From Darksidea phi (lineage: Eukaryota > Ascomycota > Dothideomycetes > Pleosporales > Lentitheciaceae), in contig JASJFT010000031.1 in assembly GCA_030770425.1 (NCBI GenBank), forward strand, positions 1-64,000: 64,000 nt of DNA, written 5' to 3'. The notes below the pieces were generated by a model, which saw only the letters and a list, made by a program, of their open reading frames with translations, searched no databases and was not told the origin of the DNA. Shown here piece by piece: positions 1 to 12,022 of the stretch; positions within the stretch are counted from its first letter, which is position 1; every line of letters begins with the position of its first letter. The position numbers and the translations under genes are program-made.

Positions 1-1997
1 CACCCCCAAAATGGCGTTTACCGGGGGGTCCCCCCCCCGGGGGGGGGCCCCCCCCCCCCCACCCCCCCCGCCCCCACCCCCCCCCCCCCCCCCCCCCCCC
101 TGGCATCTGCAACATGTGATGTTCTTCTAAAATGTGGTTTCTGAGCAGAGACGGCCACTGTCAGCCCACGCGCCGTATCAGACCATTTACAAGGCCGTGG
201 CCAGTGCATGCCGATTCTCCAAAGTATGATGACCACATATTTTCAAGTGCTCAACTTCGCGCTGATTGCGGCAACGACCGGACTCGTTCCTTTTGCTAGA
301 GGCTGGCCGTAGCGTCCAGACATGCAGGACCGACGGCTGCTCCAGGCAGCGATGCTGCGCTAGTTATGCACTGTGTTTCCTTGATCGTGAGGTGACCCAG
401 GTGTGGCTCTAGTTCTGTGTCTGTGGCTGCAGTAGTGCTAGCCTAAAGATCCGAGACCCCTGCAACTGGCATAGACGATCCGATCACCCAACGCGGGAAC
501 ACGGGTGCGTCTTCCAGAATTAATTTGCGGAAGGGGCGGTTTGTAGTTGGAAGGCACTAGGTTGCGTAGCCGTCGTGTACGGCTCCAAACTGCTCGTCTT
601 CATATAGTCACGTGTCAATTTTGTCGTCTTGACAAAGTTTTCGTGCCTCAACTCAAGTACGTCGAACTCTCCTATGATGTACGAAGGCCTTGGATGTATT
701 CTTTAGAAGCCGCAAATCCAGGGGTTGCTGGGCGCCAGCGGAGCTTGCTAAGTATACGCTAGTTGTGGGAATCGTTCGGTTCTTCGCATGAATACCGGTG
801 GCTTTTACTAAGGCCATGGGGGATCACACCGACCATTGTCACGAACTGGAACCCAATTGGAAACCCAATCAGTGTTTTCCCAATCGTCGATTATCGCGGT
901 CAACGCTGATCTTTGCCCATCTTGGATAGTGACGTTCTCGGAACATGTTCAAATAGTATGACTGTGATTGGTCTTCGGAGACCATGTCGACAGATCATGA
1001 ATGAATAAGGCGACTAGTTTTTCCAAGTACCCGCCTAGCCCATGCTAGCCGTTGGTGCAGAATGGATCATTCTGAGACGACGGGCAGGAGGCGCCACCCG
1101 TACCGAGGGCAGAACAGGTGCCCAACAGGTTCATAGACCTCGTTTGTAGATACTGTAACAGTTTGGGTCAGCCTAGGAAGGAAGCTGATGCCTTGCAACT
1201 GGATTGATGCAGCATAATCCCTGAAGCCCACCAATTGTCAAGATTCCTAGTTATATGGTTGCACGTTTTCCTAGGTAGCCGTGTGCCTAAAGTTCCCGCG
1301 GTGCAGTAGCGTCGTGCGGTAAGAAATGACAGTCCTTCATTCCCGTGCGGCGGTCATGTCCGTCACCTTGATGGCCGGGTCCCTCTTTCCCCCTCTGTCT
1401 GTAGATGTACGTGCTTTTGTGAAGATGATACGGCGTGAGCATACCCTAGTCGCATCTTAAGTCTCGGCATGAATGTCGTCGGTCGGTGGGCTGCAGGCGA
1501 CGCACCATGCAGCCGCTGAGCCTGAGGAGGGGCCTCACAACGAATGAAACAACGATAACTGTCTACCGTCACAGCACGGAGTGGCATGCAGGAGTCAGCG
1601 TGACCACCATGTACGGCATCGGAGATCGGCCACAGACGAAGGCCATCACTCTTGAATACGGAGACTTGTTGCTAGTCCTTCTTGAGCCGGGCCGATATGC
1701 ATCAACGGGTGAGGGCTGCATCGGTCCGGGTATGGTGTGGAGCAATGCTCGGGTGGACTCTTTCAACCGACGATTAGTGCCATTGGCGTTTGAATCCCAC
1801 AACCTTCCAATATAGGAGTGTATCATAACGGATTGCCGCCGTCACATGACAGTGAACGCCTTAGAAGTTGGCACGTAGCCTATAAGTAGGGACGGTCAGC
1901 AAGACGTAGTTTCTCTGCTCCACTTAATAAACATCCGAGCTGCTTCAACACTTCAGCCTTGCATTCGCGTAACACTCGAGACCTATCTAACGCAGAC
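1..1997. other. Non-coding stretch with poly-C/poly-G edge
   Basis: Bases about 25-100 are almost only C and G homopolymer runs arranged as a near palindrome. This could be a sequencing or assembly artefact at a contig edge, or a true low-complexity tract. The rest is of ordinary composition. The short open frames present show no signal peptide, domain or plausible intron set, so I call no gene. Confidence 0.5.
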
Positions 1998-2483
1998 ATG
2001 TCTCTTCATCTTGCCATGAGCGCAAGCAAGACAGAAGTGTTAACCAGGCTTGGCCTGACCGGAAGCCACGGCGAGGAGATCTACAAGTTGATGTTGGTAA
2101 GTATCAGTCTGAATACTGGAGGCGACTTTTGCTTACAAGTCGTATAGGATGAGGCAGCAGCAGGCAGGGATCGCTTGAGCAATAACTTCGATAATCTCAC
2201 ATACCACTCCCAGAATGATCCAATGGTCAAGCCACCCTATAAGTGGGATGAACTTTCCGAAACGGCGAGACATAGAGAGATTATGAACATTGCGGCCCAG
2301 GCTAGTCCTCGCACCAGGCCGTACTTCCACATGGGTCGTTACAATACAAACGTGGAGGAGGAGAACTGGGTCGCTAGGTGGTTCCTGTGGCATTGCTTCC
2401 GCTATCGCGATAATAGACCCAAGCCGACAGCGGCAAGTGGAGGACAAGGACATGGTCGTGGAGGTGAGACGCCAGTGGGATGA
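1998..2483 (+). CDS. Small conserved-looking fungal protein, unknown function (2 exons)
   Basis: Exon 1 is 1998-2096 and exon 2 is 2148-2483. They are separated by a 51-bp intron with donor GTAAGT and acceptor TATAG, in phase 0, giving 144 residues. The protein is hydrophilic with no signal peptide. A Trp/Arg-rich core in exon 2 includes the strings ASPRTRPYFHMGRYNTNVEE and WFLWHCFRYRDNRPK, and the tail is Gly-rich. The aromatic and charged composition and the clean splice junction argue for a real gene. I know no function for it. A further donor (GTGAGA at about 2462) could lengthen or change the C-terminus. The nearest gene is tfb1, about 1.4 kb away on the other strand. Confidence 0.55.
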
Positions 2484-3860
2484 AACTGTTGATTGGAAGA
2501 GTCCTAGACGGTTGAAGCTAATATCATTTAGGGAATGCCAACAGAGGTCCGTATTGGAGTACCGTGCTTGGGCCATAGTAACACCACCATTGGCCTCATA
2601 GTAACGGGGATCTGAACCTCGACCACGACGCAAGCAAACGAATAAACCCACGGTTTCGGGTTGCGGTTTTCTTTGTATTTGGCGAATGCTCTTGATACGA
2701 CCCCACGGGTGGCGAGGGCTCAGTACATGACATTGCCCTGCCATAAGGCTTCGCTTCCTCAGAACGATCTCGGCTCTTGTGTCTATCTCTTTCTTCTTTA
2801 AGCTGTGGATGTCCATGTAGCTCCCTTGTTTCGGTTTGGTTTGTTCCTTGTTCCATTCTCTGCTGTTCTGCAGGTTGGGAAAGCGCTCGCTCGGCCCGAC
2901 TAGTAGACCAGTATGGCAAATGAAAGTACATTACGATGGATAGCTGAAGCCAGCGGGTATACGAGAGCGGGTGAGTTGCAGATGCTCTGTGATTGTTGGA
3001 CGTGTAGGCAAGCTTCGTCCTAGCCCTGGTTCGGATATGTGAGGAAGACAGAAGAGCTCGACAAGTCAGCATTTGCATTGGTACAGGCTATAACCGTCTT
3101 CGGAGTCCTCATCAGCAGGGGAGCTGGTTATAAAGTCTCGACCTGCATCTAGATTACATTCTTAGTTCAAGCGCCATAATGATTGATCGGCCCCGTGAAA
3201 GTAGAGCATCGACCGTAGAATGGGTTCTCCACCTCATCACAGTCAGGCCATCTTTGCCTCATCGATGTGAGGGGCTACCGTTGATCACTAGCCCATTCCT
3301 GAGCCAGGAAGGGATGATCCTCTTAGCAACGACGGCAACAGGGCACCAACTCGCTTCAATCCCGCTGTCGGATGCAATTAACCAATGACCGACGCGATGG
3401 AGTTCCTATCGGGAGACAGCACCGGACAGCATCCGACCATGTAAGCGTGGCGAAAGTTGGTCTCAGAGCTTGAATGACGTCTGTTTGGATTCAGGGTTTC
3501 GCTTCAACGCTTGTGGCGCTTTTATGCAAGCATCACCTCGCTCCCGAGCAACCAGGGAGAACACATATTTCTGTAACGACAATTCTCATTGGCACGGAAA
3601 GTAGTTGGAGGGTGAACGATCTGCATAGACCTGTATGTCAATGCTATTGCTATGCGAAAGAGAAGGATGGCCATCCGGGACCAGAGTCTCGCCTTACGGA
3701 AGTGTCCCCTCCGATGATCAAGAATGTTCTGGTCAGAGCCATGCATTGAGATACAGCGAAGGCGATTCGTGAGCGTGGACTCCTTTACTTAGTCCAGCCC
3801 AGCGTACATGGATACTTGACTGCTCAGGTGACTAAACAGCCCCCTATGCCACCTATGCCA
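2484..3860. other. Intergenic, nothing recognised
   Basis: Only short overlapping open frames on both strands, none with a recognisable domain, signal peptide or splice pattern. The right end should hold the 3' end of the tfb1 transcript, which runs leftward. Confidence 0.5.
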
Positions 3861-5872
3861 TCATATGGCGTTTATTTGATTGCTCCGCGGCATTTGTTCA
3901 CTCAAAGCTTTCTGATATTGTTTCCGCGCTGCGTGAACGGCGCGGACTAGGGGCTCCACGATTCCGTGTACTACTTTTGCCCCACCTTTGATGCTGTTCG
4001 GATCGAACTTTCTCCTTTTTCCGGTGCGCTGTGTGATGGCCTCAATTTCTCTTTTCGTCCTCTCGATTGCGCTCGTCCTTTCACTTTCTGCTGTGTCTGC
4101 CACTGCTTTGATTCTGTCCAGCGACTTGTCAAGTGTTTCGATCAACTTGGCCACCTCATTGGCACGCTCTGCATCTCCAGAATAGTACACGGCCCAGAAA
4201 TAATGTAAGAACTCCACAGTGGTATTATGGGTCATGGCGAGATTATCGAAGACCTGCTCGGATAGACCTAGCTTGAGAGCTTGTTCGCTAGAGGGTGTAA
4301 CTTGGGACGATAGGTAATCATCGGTGTGTAAGTGCCGCTTTCTGATTGCTTTGGTGATCTGCGAGGTGGCTGCGGTTCGCGAGGATCTGCTCCCGACTTT
4401 GAGTTTATTCTTAGCAGCAGCTTCCTCGTCGCTACTGCTCTCATCTTTAACACCAATCGCGGCTTGAAGGTCGATGCCCGAAGTTTCACCGTGACCTGCC
4501 GGTATGTTCTTGAACTCTTGCTGCATGATCGACAATACTTGAGCCGGTGTGCGCTTTGCATACGTAGCTGCACTGCTCGAAGTATGCACACCCTGTCCCG
4601 CTGAGAAGAACCGGCTCTGGTCCTGGACTTTTAACACAACACGATTGTCGTCTGCTGCACGTTGCAGATCTCGGAGCTGCAATTCTTTGTAAGTCTCCTC
4701 ATCTAGTCCAGCCGGTTCATGCCGACTAGCGTCAGAAGGCGGGACGTCGGCCATCATCTTCTCGCTCATGCGATTTAGCACGCGTAGGATGGGGACCTTA
4801 TCATGGGTATTCGGCCTCATTGTTAGGTCAGGTCTATTCCCAAGACGCTGACTGTGGTTCTGTTCGTTGCCTTCCACATCGAGGAAATGGGGTACCGAGG
4901 GCATGACAAGCTGAGGTGCATTGTCGGCATCCTCATCGAGATTCAGGTATTTGTCAAGCTTCGGATCGGTCGGGTCGACCTCGGTGATCTTCTCCCCTCT
5001 TAACTTCTTGACGAGTCGGCTATTGAAGAAGCGTGACCAAAAGTCGCCCTCCGACATGCCAGGCACGTTCTCATTGTATACTTTCTTGACCAGTGGATGC
5101 TGGGCGAAGATGAGCTGGATCTGCTCCTTGCTCATGTTGAGCTTGAACTGACCGCCCTCGTTCTTTGGCTTGACAACCGAGAGAACGTTGTACGTGCCCG
5201 CCCCCTGAGCCTTTTCAGCAGCGTGCGAGCGCAGCAGATGGACCCTCGTCGCCCAGAACTGGGTTGAGAGCTGGCCGAGGGTAATGGTGTCCGGCTTGTC
5301 ACGCACGGCCTGGTCGAAGCGTTGGCGGAGGGCAGGACTTGAATTCAGCAGCGAGCGCTGGAGCTCAATATCTGCGAGCAGCTTCGCATCATCGTATGCG
5401 TCGTCCTTGGGCTTCCCCGTGCCCACCACAGTCTGTGCGATGGTCATGGCTGCCGATGCACCCCCGCCATCTGCCTGTGGCGTCGCAGCCGGCGTGGCTA
5501 CGGCTTGCGCCTTCCATGCCTCAATCCACTTCCGCAGCGCACCGGTTATGGCTTGCTGGTCGTCGCGGGCGGCGGCGGATGTGAAGGTGAAGGTGTAGGC
5601 TTCGGTCTGGTCGGGCGATTTCTGAACGACGACCTTGATGGAGGCTTTCGCAGCTGTGGCTGGCGTCTGCTGGAGATCTGAACAGTCAGCGACTCATCGC
5701 AAAAGTAGCAAACCGGGGCCTGAAATCTTTGGTGGGACGTACTTCCAATCTCCGCTACGGCTATGTCCAGCGCAGGGCTGCCGCTGTTCGCTTTCCATGA
5801 GACGGTCCGGCCGTCCGCAGACACGGTGAGCTTGCCATCCTGCTTTTTGAACTGGGCAGCAGCTTCTGACAT
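3861..5872 (-). CDS. tfb1: TFIIH core subunit p62/Tfb1
   Basis: Exon 1 is 5743-5872 and exon 2 is 3861-5677, joined across a 65-bp intron (GTACGT donor, TTCAG acceptor) that restores the frame at GNLQQTP. The product is 648 residues, near the usual fungal length. It is a structural subunit of the TFIIH core, needed for RNA polymerase II initiation and nucleotide excision repair in the nucleus. Residues 1 to about 110 form the PH-like domain (starting MSEAAAQFKKQDGKL), known in the family to bind TFIIE and repair factors. Two BSD domains follow, with their diagnostic Phe-Trp pairs at about 184-185 (QFWATR) and 256-257 (DFWSRFF). The C-terminus is helical. I chose the ATG at 5872 because an in-frame ATG 16 codons upstream adds a non-family leader. 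The gene is divergent from kgd1. Confidence 0.92.
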
Positions 5873-6740
5873 GCTGGGGAGGTGTGTGTGGGCCAGCGAA
5901 GGTGACGAGACGACGCTCAAGTGCTATTGCGAAAGCACGTGCCAGGCGCTAGACGCATAACCCCGGATCGGCGTAGGGCTGAGCGCCAAAGTTAACAAAG
6001 ACAAAGTACAAATATGTCAGCAAAGCTTATCCAGAGGGGCGTATGTGCTGGTTCTCCTAGATAGGAGCAAGTTTACCGTAGAAGTACCGCTGGCGCGATT
6101 GGAGATCGCTATACGGTTGTTTCGCTGAGCTGCTACACTGGTATTGAGGACTGAACACCCTTCCCCCATTTCGATCTCCTGGAATCAATATGGGATATCA
6201 TTTGTCTTACCACACTAATGTAAAGTTGGCTTGTAACAGAGGGTCGAGGATTGTAGGATAGGAAACAGACGCCAATGTGGAGATCTGTATGCGAGACCAG
6301 ACGGCCAGATGTCAAACTGGACTGTTTGACCTGTACGCATCGGCAGTCCTCACCAATGTCGCACCCTCGCCCAAGTTCGGGGTACGTCACTGGCATTAGG
6401 TAGTCAAGGCTCGGCTGCCCGCGTGCGCACACGATGAAGTCAGCCGGGCGGGCGATTAAACGACATTGGTTTATGAGGCAGCTATGAGGTAAATGATGAC
6501 AAGAGTTTTGAGCCATTTCCGCCAGCGAGTCAGCATCGCGCGTGGCGCAAAAGCGCCCGGCCTCCGCAGCCTAGCCCGTTTGAAACACCCGGCCGAGCCT
6601 TAGAGTGACATCGTCGGCGCTCGAGAGCTGGCCTCCCTGTCCTCTTTTGCACAACCTTCCCGCAGAAGACTCTTCTGTACTCTTTCCTGACTTTCATGTC
6701 AGCCATCGCCGGCCCTTTATCCGCCAGCTCCTAATTCACC
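5873..6740. other. Divergent promoter region between tfb1 and kgd1
   Basis: The 868 bp between the two start codons must carry the 5' leaders and promoters of both genes. A 127-residue open frame on the minus strand (6133-6516) shows no domain and is not called. No clear TATA element or binding-site cluster stood out by eye. Confidence 0.6.
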
Positions 6741-9700
6741 ATGTTGCGCGTCTCATCGCGGTGTGCCCGCCAGCTCCAGAGCTGTTCGGCGCGCGCAAGC
6801 TTTTCGACATTCGCCGCATCGCCGTCCCGGATCGCCATCACCGCAAGTCGCAGGCCGCTTGCGCTGTCCCAGCGACGGCAGTATGCCCTCGCCGCCGAGG
6901 ACACGGACAAAGGCGTCGTGCGTGCTGCCCAACTAGCATTGAGGTGCTGGACTGTTTGACGGCTTGGCTAACAAGGCGACAGGACCCCAACGACTCGTTC
7001 CTCCAAGGAAACACGGCCAACTATGTCGACGAGATGTACATGCAGTGGAAGCGCGACCCGTCGAGTGTGCACTACTCGTGGCAGGTCTACTTCCGCAACA
7101 TGGAGTCTGGCGACATGCCCGTCTCGCAGGCCTTCCAGCCACCGCCGACCATTGTGCCCGCCCCTCACGGTGGCATTGGCCCCGATTTCAAGCCTGGTCT
7201 CGGCATGATCACGGGCGAGGGCTCCGACCTGATGAATCATTTGAAGGTGCAATTGCTGGTGCGCGCATACCAGGCTCGTGGCCATCACAAGGCGAGGATT
7301 GACCCGCTGGGCATCCGCAGCGAGGCAGTTGCCTTTGGATACGCAAAACCGCGCGAGCTGGAGCTGTCCCACTACAATTTTGGCGAGAAGGACCTGGATC
7401 AAGAATTCGAACTTGGACCGGGCATCTTGCCGCGATTCAAATCGGAGAGCCGCAAAACGATGAAGTTGAGGGAGATCATCGACGCTTGCGAGTATCTATA
7501 CTGCGGTTCATACGGCGTGGAGTACATTCACATTCCGGACAGGGAGCAGTGTGACTGGCTGCGCGAGCGCATCGAGATCCCGACCCCCTACAAGTACTCG
7601 GTCGACGAGAAGCGCCGCATCTTGGACCGCCTCATCTGGGGCACCAGTTTTGAAGCTTTTCTGGCGACAAAATACCCGAACGACAAGCGTTTCGGTCTGG
7701 AAGGCGGCGAGAGCTTGATCCCGGGTATGAAAGCCCTGATTGATCGAAGCGTTGACTACGGGGTCAAGGACATTGTGATTGGCATGCCGCATCGTGGACG
7801 TCTTAACGTGCTCAGCAACGTCGTCAGAAAACCGAACGAGTCCATCTTCAGCGAGTTTGCCGGTACCGCGGAGCCGGGGGATGAGGGTTCTGGTGATGTC
7901 AAGTACCATCTCGGTATGAACTTTGAGCGACCCACCCCCTCAGGCAAGCGTGTGCAGCTTTCTCTAGTCGCCAACCCGTCGCATTTGGAGGCCGAGGATC
8001 CCGTTGTCCTAGGCAAGACGCGCGCTATCCTACACTACAACAACGACGAAAAGGAGGCCAGGAGCGCTATGGGTGTGCTTCTGCACGGAGACGCTGCTTT
8101 TGCTGGCCAGGGTATCGTGTATGAGACTATGGGCTTTCACTCTCTGCCGAGCTACCACACTGGAGGCACCATCCATCTCGTCGTCAACAACCAGATCGGC
8201 TTCACGACTGATCCTCGCTTCTCCCGATCAACCCCTTACTGCTCCGATATTGCCAAGGCCATCGATGCGCCCGTCTTCCACGTCAACGGTGACGATGTCG
8301 AGGCTTTCAACTTCGTCTGCCAGCTTGCCGCTGATTTCCGCGCCGAGTTCAAGAAGGACGTCGTCATCGACATGGTGTGCTACCGAAAGCAAGGCCATAA
8401 CGAGACTGACCAGCCGTTCTTCACGCAACCACTCATGTACAAGAGGATCGCAGAGCATGAGCCCGCGCTGGACCTCTACGTTAAAAAGCTTCTTGAGGAG
8501 AAGACCTTCACCAAGGAGGATGTCGACGAACACAAGGCTTGGGTCTGGGGCATGCTCGAAGAGAGCTTCAACCGCAGCAAGGACTACCAGCCTTCAGCAA
8601 AGGAATGGCTGACATCCGCCTGGAACGGCTTCAAGTCACCCAAAGAGCTTGCGACCGAGGTTCTTCCTCATTTGCCGACTGCTGTTGAGCCTGATATCCT
8701 TAAACATGTCGGTGAGGTCATCGGAAATGCACCCAAAGACTTCACCGTGCACCGCAACCTAAAGCGTATTCTTGCTGGCCGCACCAAGACTGTAGTGGAA
8801 GGCAAGAACATTGACATGGCGACTGCGGAAGCCCTGGCCTTTGGCACCCTCTGCATGGAGGGCCATCACGTCCGTGTTTCTGGTCAGGACGTCGAGCGTG
8901 GTACCTTCTCGCAGCGTCACGCGGTGTTGCACGATCAGGAAACGGAGAAGACGTACACACCACTACAAAATCTCAGTGATGATCAGGCCACTTTCACCAT
9001 CGCCAACTCGTCACTCAGTGAATTTGGAGTGTAAGTTTATGGATGTTTGATACGATGATCGATGCTAATCGTGTTAGTCTCGGCTTTGAATACGGATACT
9101 CGCTCTCATCGCCAAATGCGCTCGTCATTTGGGAAGCTCAGTTTGGCGACTTTGCCAACAATGCCCAGTGCATCATTGATCAGTTCATCGCCTCGGGTGA
9201 GGTGAAGTGGCTGCAGCGATCTGGCCTCGTCATGAGCTTGCCTCACGGTTATGATGGACAGGGTCCCGAGCACTCATCTGGCCGTATGGAGCGCTACCTG
9301 CAACTTTGTAACGAGGACCCACGTGTGTTCCCAGCGCCTGACAAGCTCGATCGCCAGCACCAGGACTGCAACATGCAGGTCGCTTATCTGACCAAGCCAT
9401 CCAACATGTTCCACATCCTGAGGAGACAGATGAACCGACAATTCCGCAAGCCCCTTATCCTTTTCTTCTCCAAATCTCTGCTGCGTCATCCACTAGCTCG
9501 CTCCAACATTGAGGAATTCACTGGCGAGTCTCACTTTGAATGGATTATCCCAGACCCCGCCCACGAGTCTGGTGATATCGGTCCCCGTGAGGAGATCAAG
9601 CGTGTCATCCTTTGCTCGGGCCAAGTATACGCGGCCCTCGTCAAGGAACGCGAGGCCCGCGGACTCAAGGACGTCGCCATCACCCGTATCGAGCAGCTGA

Positions 9701-9993
9701 ACCCCTTCCCTTGGGAGCTACTCAAGGAAAACCTGGACTCGTACCCGAATGCGCAAAACATTGTCTATTGCCAGGAGGAGCCGCTCAACGCGGGTGCATG
9801 GAGCTTCACGCAACCGAGGATCGAGACGCTGCTCAACAAGACGGAGCATCACAACAGGAGACATGTCCTGTACGCAGGACGCAACCCTAGCGCATCTGTC
9901 GCCACTGGTCTGAAAGCTTCGCACCAGAAGGAAGAGAAGGACCTTCTTGAAGTAGCGTTTACCGTCAAGCAGGACAAACTGAAAGGCGAGTGA
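6741..9993 (+). CDS. kgd1: 2-oxoglutarate dehydrogenase E1 component, mitochondrial
   Basis: Three exons, 6741-6917, 6983-9030 and 9078-9993, encode 1046 residues. The E1 subunit performs the thiamine-diphosphate-dependent decarboxylation of 2-oxoglutarate in the mitochondrial TCA-cycle complex. Residues 1 to about 45 ([18 protein letters not shown] onward) are Arg/Ser-rich and almost without acid, as in a mitochondrial presequence. The E1 N-terminal motif ([17 protein letters not shown]) follows at once. [11 protein letters not shown] lies at about 326 and the ThDP/Mg-binding region [15 protein letters not shown] at about 461. The transketolase-like pyrimidine-binding and C-terminal domains are in exons 2 and 3. 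Both introns (65 and 47 bp) have CTAAC/CTAAT-type branch sites. Starting at 6741 gives the presequence; the unspliced frame reaching 6605 would not. Confidence 0.96.
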
Positions 9994-10803
9994 AGAGTCA
10001 CTTGATGTATACCGTGTAGGCGGAGGAAAGCAAGCCAGGACTTGTCATGATGTACTATTCCTCTCCCTATTCATTGCTCCGTTCCCTCTGTTAGTAGCTT
10101 GGTGGATCGCGGCCACGAGGGCCTTTTTCCTCTTTATGTATATTTGCATATTTCGGCGTGTATGTATATGGTTGGGACGTAGCGTAAAATCTGCTTTTGA
10201 TTCTCATGATTTGATTCTGATGGACAGGGGCATTTGCCGCAAATGTTGTGTGCGAGGTCGTAGGTGGGCTTGTTCTGCCGAGTACTCGACTGAACTGTGT
10301 CCGCGATGCAGGGAACGGGAGTTGCATGTGCATGGAGGTTAAATCCCGCGGGCGGCGCCGGGAGTTGTCGGAGAGGGTGGAAGGGCAGGAAAAAGCGCCC
10401 CCGCATGCTTGACACCCCTCAATCGTCATCGCGCGGTCTCTTCACAAGCACGACAGAGCATGTCGGCCACGCGCTCCGCAAGAATACTGGCCGCAGCGCC
10501 TCCCTTTGAATTCACATCAGATGCACTCAGCTCTCATCTTCCACATACTGCAGGCTTGAAGCGCCCGAAGCCGCTCGTGACCGTCAATGCCAGTGCCGAG
10601 GGCTTTGTATCCAACCGTTGATCTTTGCAATCAAATACCGACAGCTGCCTCCGCGCGCCCGACTCTAGCCATTTGGACCGAGATTTAGTTCGGTGCGGCT
10701 CCAAGCTTTTCTGCTGCTGCTGCGGACTTGCTGAACCTTGCTGCACTCTTCTTTACGTTCCTTTGACACTTTGGTGATACCTCTTGAGCGACATACACAC
10801 ACC
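9994..10803. other. kgd1 3' region and fbp1 promoter
   Basis: No gene recognised. The last part, up to the ATG at 10804, should hold the fbp1 promoter and leader. I looked for SYGGRG-type (CreA) carbon-repression sites expected for a gluconeogenic gene and saw none I would stand behind. Confidence 0.5.
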
Positions 10804-12022
10804 ATGGCTAACAACGCTAACGGCAACGGGGGGGCGGGGCCTGTGGGACAGGACGCGATCAACACTGATATCATCACCCTGACGCGGTTCCTTACAGAAG
10901 AACAGGCGAAGCACAAGGAAGCTACGGGAGACTTCACGTAGGCGCCGCCGTTTAGGATGGGGAGATGTCGCAGCTAACCAAGTGGTCCGCAGATTGCTCT
11001 GCCATGCCCTCCAGTTCGCCTTCAAGAGCATCTCATTCTACATCCGACGAGCAACCTTGGTCAACGTACGTTCCAGCAATTGCTTCCGCGTACGAAGAAC
11101 TGCGGCTCACATACACAGCTTACCGGCCTCGCAGGCACCTCCAACACGACCGGCGACGACCAGAAGAAACTCGATGTCATTGGCAATGACCTTTTCATCT
11201 CTGCCATGCGCTCCTGCGGCCGCGTCCGTCTCCTCGTGTCGGAAGAAGAAGAAGAATGCATCATCTTCAAAGAGTGGCCCAACGCCCGCTACGCCGTGGC
11301 CTGCGACCCCATCGACGGCTCCTCCAATCTTGACGCTGGTGTCTCGGTTGGCACCATCTTCTCCATATTCAAGTTGGCGGAAGGCGCAAAGGGCACAAAG
11401 GAGGACATTTGTCTGCCGGGTACCGAGATGGTGGCGTCGGGGTTCACCATGTATGGTGCATCGGCGCAGCTGGTTATTACCATGAAGGGAGGTAACGTGA
11501 ACGGCTTCACCCTCGATAACAACTTTGGCGAATTCATCTTGACGCACCCGAATATGCGGATTCCGAAAAAGAGGGCCATCTACTCGGTTAATGAAGGAAA
11601 CTCGCTATACTGGGAGGAGCCGGTCAAAGAGTACATCAACAGCCTCAAGTATCCTGATGAGGGTGGTAAGCCGTACAGTGCAAGGTACATCGGATCTATG
11701 GTGGCAGATGCCTACCGGACGCTGTTATACGGAGGTATTTTCGCGTATCCGGCCGATAAGAAGAGTCCGAAGGGCAAACTGAGGATCTTGTACGAGTGTG
11801 CGCCTATGGCCATGGTCTTCGAGAACGGTACGTCTCGATGTTGCCACTACTCTCAGTTGACTTGCTAATCATACTGTAGCCGGCGGTCTCGCCGTAGATA
11901 GTCACATGCGGCGCATGCTCGAAGTTGTGCCAGAGCACATTCACGACCGGAGCGGCATCTTCCTAGGCAGCGAACAGGAGGTGCAGAGGGTGATTGATGT
12001 CCACAAGAAGCATGAGAAGTAA
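10804..12022 (+). CDS. fbp1: Fructose-1,6-bisphosphatase (class I)
   Basis: Four exons, 10804-10937, 10993-11065, 11119-11827 and 11880-12022, encode 352 residues, the usual length for fungal FBPase. The enzyme hydrolyses fructose 1,6-bisphosphate to fructose 6-phosphate, the committed cytosolic step of gluconeogenesis. The metal-binding signature DPIDGSSN starts at about residue 132. GNDLFISAMRSCGRVRLLVSE comes before it, and the substrate-binding region includes RYIGSMVADAYRTLLYGGIF and KLRILYECAPMA. All three introns are 50-55 bp and each join restores family sequence, for example VFEN|AGGLAVDSH. The N-terminal 15 residues are an Asn/Gly-rich lead-in. The family is normally glucose-repressed and allosterically inhibited by AMP; the sequence here does not show how this copy is controlled. 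Confidence 0.96.
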
